From JAQYVL01 sp964578935 (lineage in GTDB: Bacteria; Desulfobacterota; Desulfobacteria; Desulfobacterales; SURF-7), in the NCBI GenBank assembly GCA_964578935.1, contig CAZOEW010000024.1, forward strand, positions 1 through 28,033: a stretch of DNA of 28,033 bases. Reading direction: 5' to 3'. Shown piece by piece: positions 24,334 to 28,033 of this stretch. The notes beneath the pieces are model-generated. The model was not told the DNA's origin. It was given only the letters and a program-made list of their open reading frames with translations, and searched no databases. Each line of letters starts with the position of its first letter. Position 1 is the stretch's first letter. The translations under genes and the position numbers were made by a program.

Positions 24334-24400
24334 GAAAATTTTAAATTCCATGATTCGGCATATCCCATGGGAAAACTTATTTTTTAACGCCCTGCCGTTC

Positions 24401-25804
24401 TCAGGCAGCCGGCTTCTCCTTCTGATACTGAAGGCATTCCGATATGAAACAGCCTGCCGCTTCCGGCCGGCTTCCGAAATGGAGATGAAAATAGCTTCCC
24501 AGTGTACGGTTTTTCTGAAATCCCTGCAGCTCTGTTTCGCGGCCGTCTATGGCGGTAACCAGAAAAACATTTTCAACCTTCTCGGAATTACTTGAAATCT
24601 CGGAGTAATGAAATTCGTGGCCGCGTACGGTCTGGTTCTTTTTTCCGATTATGGTATCATCCGTAAATGTCACCTCTCTGTACCCTAACGCTTTTAAATG
24701 ATTCAGCATGCGTGATTTCATTTTCAGACAGCCGCTCATCCTCCATGCCTTTCCTTCTCTGTCCACCAGTTCATCACACAGGTACATGAAGCCGCCGCAT
24801 TCCCCCAAAATAGGCATGCCAAGATTACTGGCATGGCGAATCTGACCTAACATTTCGGAATTTCTGGAAAGATTTTCCGCAAACAGTTCGGGGTATCCGC
24901 CGCCAAAATAGATTCCATCCAGATTTTCAGGAAGCCCCCTGTCTGAAATCGGTGAAAAGTATACCAGCTCCGCACCATTTTCCGAGAGCAGTTCAAGGTT
25001 CTCCGAATAATAAAAACAGAAAGCGCTGTCTCTTGCGATTCCTACTCTTACACGTGCTTCATGTGTTTTCGGGCTTCTTTCAATGGTGACATCCAAACCG
25101 CCCGCTGTCTGTAAAATGGCATCAACATCGATATGGTCTTCAATCAGGTTCGCCAGCACATTTACGGTCTTGTCCTCTATCCGGAATTCATCGCTTGTAA
25201 CCAGTCCAAGGTGACGTTCGGGAATTTCAACTACCGGGTTGCGAGGAATTCCGCCAAGGAAAGGCATTGTTGCATATCCGGATATTGCATCTTTCAAGAT
25301 CCGCAAGTGACTTTCACTCCCGACATGATTAAAGATAACCCCGCTGAAACGGATATCCGGGTCAAAATTTTCAAAACCCTGGACAACCGCAGCGACACTC
25401 CTTGCCATGCTCCGGGCATTCACGACCAGAACCACGGGAGCTCCAATCCACTTTGAAATCTGGGCCGTAGATCCTGATTCTGATTTTCCATCATACCCGT
25501 CAAACAGTCCCATGACGCCTTCTACAACGGCAATGTCGTTTTTCGCGGCATTCCGGATGTAAGTGGATCGGTTATACTCTTTGGAAAGCATCCATCCATC
25601 CAGATTTCTCCCCTTCTTGCCGGTAATCAGAGAATGATAACCCGGATCGATAAAGTCAGGGCCGACTTTAAAAGGCGCGACACGGATACCCCGTCTTATA
25701 AAGCTTGCCATCAGTCCAAGCGAAACGGTTGTTTTTCCGCATCCGCTGTTTGTTCCTGCAACTACGATTCCTCGGATAACAGCCCCCTTCGGGCCTCCCG
25801 GCAT
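24401..25804 (-). CDS. cbiA: Cobyrinic acid a,c-diamide synthase CbiA/CobB
   Basis: CbiA amidates the a and c side chains of (cobalt-)cobyrinic acid using glutamine and ATP, a cytoplasmic step in the making of the corrin ring. The 467-residue protein has an N-terminal ATP-binding domain with AGTNSGCGKTT (16-26) and the FKVGPDFIDP motif (45-54). The C-terminal class I glutamine amidotransferase domain carries nucleophile Cys336 in GECGGF and the catalytic His in SYFHLHF (437-443). No SD is evident at the ATG. It lies directly upstream of the riboswitch, on the same strand as btuB, and is not itself controlled by that riboswitch. Its presence means the organism makes at least part of the corrin ring as well as scavenging it. 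Confidence 0.95.
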   Translation of the reverse strand: MPGGPKGAVIRGIVVAGTNSGCGKTTVSLGLMASFIRRGIRVAPFKVGPDFIDPGYHSLITGKKGRNLDGWMLSKEYNRSTYIRNAAKNDIAVVEGVMGLFDGYDGKSESGSTAQISKWIGAPVVLVVNARSMARSVAAVVQGFENFDPDIRFSGVIFNHVGSESHLRILKDAISGYATMPFLGGIPRNPVVEIPERHLGLVTSDEFRIEDKTVNVLANLIEDHIDVDAILQTAGGLDVTIERSPKTHEARVRVGIARDSAFCFYYSENLELLSENGAELVYFSPISDRGLPENLDGIYFGGGYPELFAENLSRNSEMLGQIRHASNLGMPILGECGGFMYLCDELVDREGKAWRMSGCLKMKSRMLNHLKALGYREVTFTDDTIIGKKNQTVRGHEFHYSEISSNSEKVENVFLVTAIDGRETELQGFQKNRTLGSYFHLHFGSRPEAAGCFISECLQYQKEKPAA

Positions 25805-25923
25805 TTTTGATCGATTGTCATGCCCGATAAAAAAACCGGATCGCCCTGCTTCATGGTCAACCTGAAAACTTGCAATTCATTTTTAAAACGCTCAAAACCA
25901 TTTTTACGAAACCATCGGGTTTA

Positions 25924-27771
25924 TCAACCTGCCTCAAGCAAAGGCAGACGGCCGATCTCTTCGAACTGCTTTTTTAATTTCCGGTAATCTTCGGCGGTCA
26001 GCAGCCGATAGGATGTATCTCCGCGCATGCGAAAGTAGATCTTCATATCCGGGTTCTTTTCGATATTAAAGTGTACCCGTTTGAGAGGACGAATCAAAAT
26101 TTTATGCGTTCTGGTTTCCGGGAACTCATCCATAATGCGGATATAATCCGGCATCCATTTTGGATCCATCCCTGCTCCCCGCTGCTGTTGCATAAACCAG
26201 TCAAAAGCCTTCTGCGGATCGAATTCTTCTCCTTTTGCGAGTTGCAGCGCGACCATGACCTTTTCATCCGATACCTCACAGGGTGCTCCAAAAGCAACCG
26301 CAACATCAACTCCCGGAAGATTGAGTGCATACTGGGAGACATTCTCCGCTGAAAAATTTTCTCCGTCTTTCCGGATCCAGTCATCTGTCCGGCCGTCAAA
26401 GTATAGATACCTCTTTCGCTTATGCAGACAAATGTGCCCCAAATCTCCGGAACGATAAAAACCGCCTCGATATTTTTTTGCCGAAGCCTCATTGTTCTTA
26501 TAATAACCGTCAAAAAAAATATTGTCGGTGTCCATTTTCCGGACGATCTCGCCGACAGCCTCTTCGTAGTTCAGTAACTTCCCTTTTTCGTCCAGGATTC
26601 CCGGAGGGCACGGTTCATCGCTTTCATTCAGGATCATAATTTTTTTTGAATCCAGCGCGCCGACGCTTTCAATTGGATCTCCCGGCATAACCATGGTTGT
26701 GATGGGTGCTTCCGTTGATCCGTAAAGTTCATAGATATGTTCCATTCCCAGATATCGAATCAATTTTTTTCGATCAGCCGGTGGCGCTCCGTTTCCATGA
26801 GCGATCCTGAAACGGTTTCCGGGATGATTTCGAAGAGCCGACTCCACTTTTTCACCGCTTCCATACTTCTTTTCAAGTGCAACCAGAATATAATGAATCG
26901 GCTGACCGACATAATTCATATAGGTGACACCGTGTTCCAGAATATCCTCCTCAAAAGCACTGGCGCTGAAACGACGCTTCAGCAGAAAACTGCCTCCGGC
27001 GGCCATCATCGGCATGATCCCCAATAGAATCGCATTGGAATGAAACAGCGGCATGCAGATATATCCTCTGTCGTTCAAGGTCAGGCCTATTCTCTTCTTG
27101 ATGATAAACCCCGCCCCAATGCATTTCACATGAGAGCACAGCACTCCCTTTGGCGCACCGGTTGTACCGGATGTATAGATAACCGTCAGCGGGCTGAAAT
27201 TATCAATCTTTACCCTGGGCGGACGGGAGGGGCCGAATTCATACCTGGAGACCGCTTCATCGATTTTCTTCAATCCGCCGTTATCTTCTTCTGCTGTCTC
27301 TCCGACCAGGAAAAGATCCTTTTCCTGAAGGTTTTTTGTTTCAGGAAGGATGCGTTTTACTTCTCGAATGGTTGTCGAATCGGAAAACAATAATGCGATA
27401 TTTGCCTGATTGATTACATTGACAAGCGTTTCACCGCGAAAACCGGTATTAATGCCGAAAATTGTCGTGTCGCTCAATGCGGCGCCAAACAACGCAAAAA
27501 CATACTCCGGTGTATTTTCCTGATAAAGACCGACAGCAAGCTTCTCATCCGGCTCGATCTGCCCGCTCTCCTGTTTTTCTTTGCGTACGTCATGGAAAAA
27601 ATGTGAATACTGAAGAGCCTTTTGATAAACATCACCATAGGTGAATTCCTGCCCTTCAAAAATGAAAAAGATTCGATTTCTTCGAGATCTCGAAAGAGCC
27701 CTCCGTTTAAAAACCGACCCTGCATTGATGAACCCTAACCCTTTCCGAAGAAAAGTTTTCAGACTTAGCAT
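25924..27771 (-). CDS. AMP-forming acyl-CoA synthetase (FATP/long-chain type)
   Basis: An adenylate-forming enzyme that activates a carboxylic acid, probably a fatty acid, to its CoA thioester through an acyl-AMP. In 615 residues the core motifs are present: A3 YTSGTTGAPKG (199-209), A5 YGSTEA (350-355), A7 YRSGDLG (439-445) and A8 GRTDDWIRKDGENFS (460-474). A C-terminal lysine in TRTHKILIR is suited to catalysis. Length and overall layout resemble the very-long-chain/FATP group. A purine-rich GGAGGGAAGAGG lies just before the ATG. It is separated by 119 bp from cbiA; no functional link is apparent. The chain length of the substrate cannot be read from sequence. Confidence 0.87.
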   Translation of the reverse strand: MLSLKTFLRKGLGFINAGSVFKRRALSRSRRNRIFFIFEGQEFTYGDVYQKALQYSHFFHDVRKEKQESGQIEPDEKLAVGLYQENTPEYVFALFGAALSDTTIFGINTGFRGETLVNVINQANIALLFSDSTTIREVKRILPETKNLQEKDLFLVGETAEEDNGGLKKIDEAVSRYEFGPSRPPRVKIDNFSPLTVIYTSGTTGAPKGVLCSHVKCIGAGFIIKKRIGLTLNDRGYICMPLFHSNAILLGIMPMMAAGGSFLLKRRFSASAFEEDILEHGVTYMNYVGQPIHYILVALEKKYGSGEKVESALRNHPGNRFRIAHGNGAPPADRKKLIRYLGMEHIYELYGSTEAPITTMVMPGDPIESVGALDSKKIMILNESDEPCPPGILDEKGKLLNYEEAVGEIVRKMDTDNIFFDGYYKNNEASAKKYRGGFYRSGDLGHICLHKRKRYLYFDGRTDDWIRKDGENFSAENVSQYALNLPGVDVAVAFGAPCEVSDEKVMVALQLAKGEEFDPQKAFDWFMQQQRGAGMDPKWMPDYIRIMDEFPETRTHKILIRPLKRVHFNIEKNPDMKIYFRMRGDTSYRLLTAEDYRKLKKQFEEIGRLPLLEAG

Positions 27772-28033
27772 AGGCCTCTTCCCTCCTGCTGATTAAAAAT
27801 CCTGGCGTTGCGACTTCGGTACTGACTCGATGGCAATTGAAAAAAACCTGATCCGGCAGAAACGTGAACCATTATCATAATTTTTCAATTTACTCCGCAG
27901 CCAATATCCAAAACTATTTTTATGACATGATACCCATATCTTGAAAAATTCATTCGGTCAATTCTTTATGAAATGCTCCCGGCATCATAAAAAATATAAA
28001 CGCACGAATCATGAGGAGAAGAGGCTTTCGTGT
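27772..28033. other. Gene-free window end, possible start of a + strand gene
   Basis: No complete gene is seen. The palindrome ATTATCATAAT (27871-27881) lies about 100 bases upstream of the acyl-CoA synthetase and could be an operator. At the very end GAGGAG (28013-28018) precedes a GTG at 28030, and an ATG occurs at 28011, so a + strand gene may begin here and run out of the window. Too little of it is visible to say more. Confidence 0.3.

Overview
The window looks like a piece of chromosome from a Gram-negative, probably anaerobic, Desulfobacterota (Desulfobacteraceae-like) bacterium. This is inferred from the gene order rpsF-rpsR-DUF2232-rplI-dnaB, a long-form HflX, a PAS/sigma-54 regulator with a cysteine-bearing PAS domain, and a TonB-dependent outer-membrane receptor. 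I see no rRNA, tRNA, insertion sequence, prophage or CRISPR array.

Region 1 (1-3327, + strand). An AT-rich gene-free stretch holding two perfect inverted repeats precedes dnaA and is the best candidate for oriC. The DnaA is full length but divergent in the Walker A, Walker B, sensor 1 and box-recognition motifs. It is followed 11 bp later by a GlcD-type FAD oxidase, not by dnaN.

Region 2 (3424-9905, - strand). A long housekeeping operon starts from a good sigma-70-type promoter and a structured leader: rpsF, rpsR, a DUF2232 membrane protein, rplI, dnaB and hflX. An inositol-monophosphatase-family gene and a four-cysteine small protein follow. The hflX/dnaB and phosphatase/small-protein junctions are ATGA overlaps.

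Region 3 (about 9906-15306). A set of less related genes: a small membrane protein, a GT-B-like glycosyltransferase, a convergent PAS-sigma-54 activator, a nitronate-monooxygenase-family flavoprotein whose usual catalytic His is Phe, and a secreted cysteine-rich TPR-like protein.

Region 4 (15312-24333, - strand). A complete corrinoid-uptake operon. A promoter, a cobalamin riboswitch and an intrinsic terminator precede btuB, a secreted BtuF-CbiZ fusion, a separate btuF, btuC, btuD, exbB, exbD and tonB. The genes supply outer-membrane entry, its own energising complex, periplasmic capture and inner-membrane import. The fusion places a cobinamide amidohydrolase domain behind a signal peptide and a corrinoid-binding domain. 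This suggests corrinoid remodelling in the periplasm before import and is the most interesting system in the window.

Region 5 (24401-28033). On the - strand lie cbiA (cobyrinate a,c-diamide synthase) and an acyl-CoA synthetase. A short gene-free end follows, where a + strand gene may begin at the window edge. CbiA shows that part of the corrinoid biosynthetic pathway is present beside the salvage operon.
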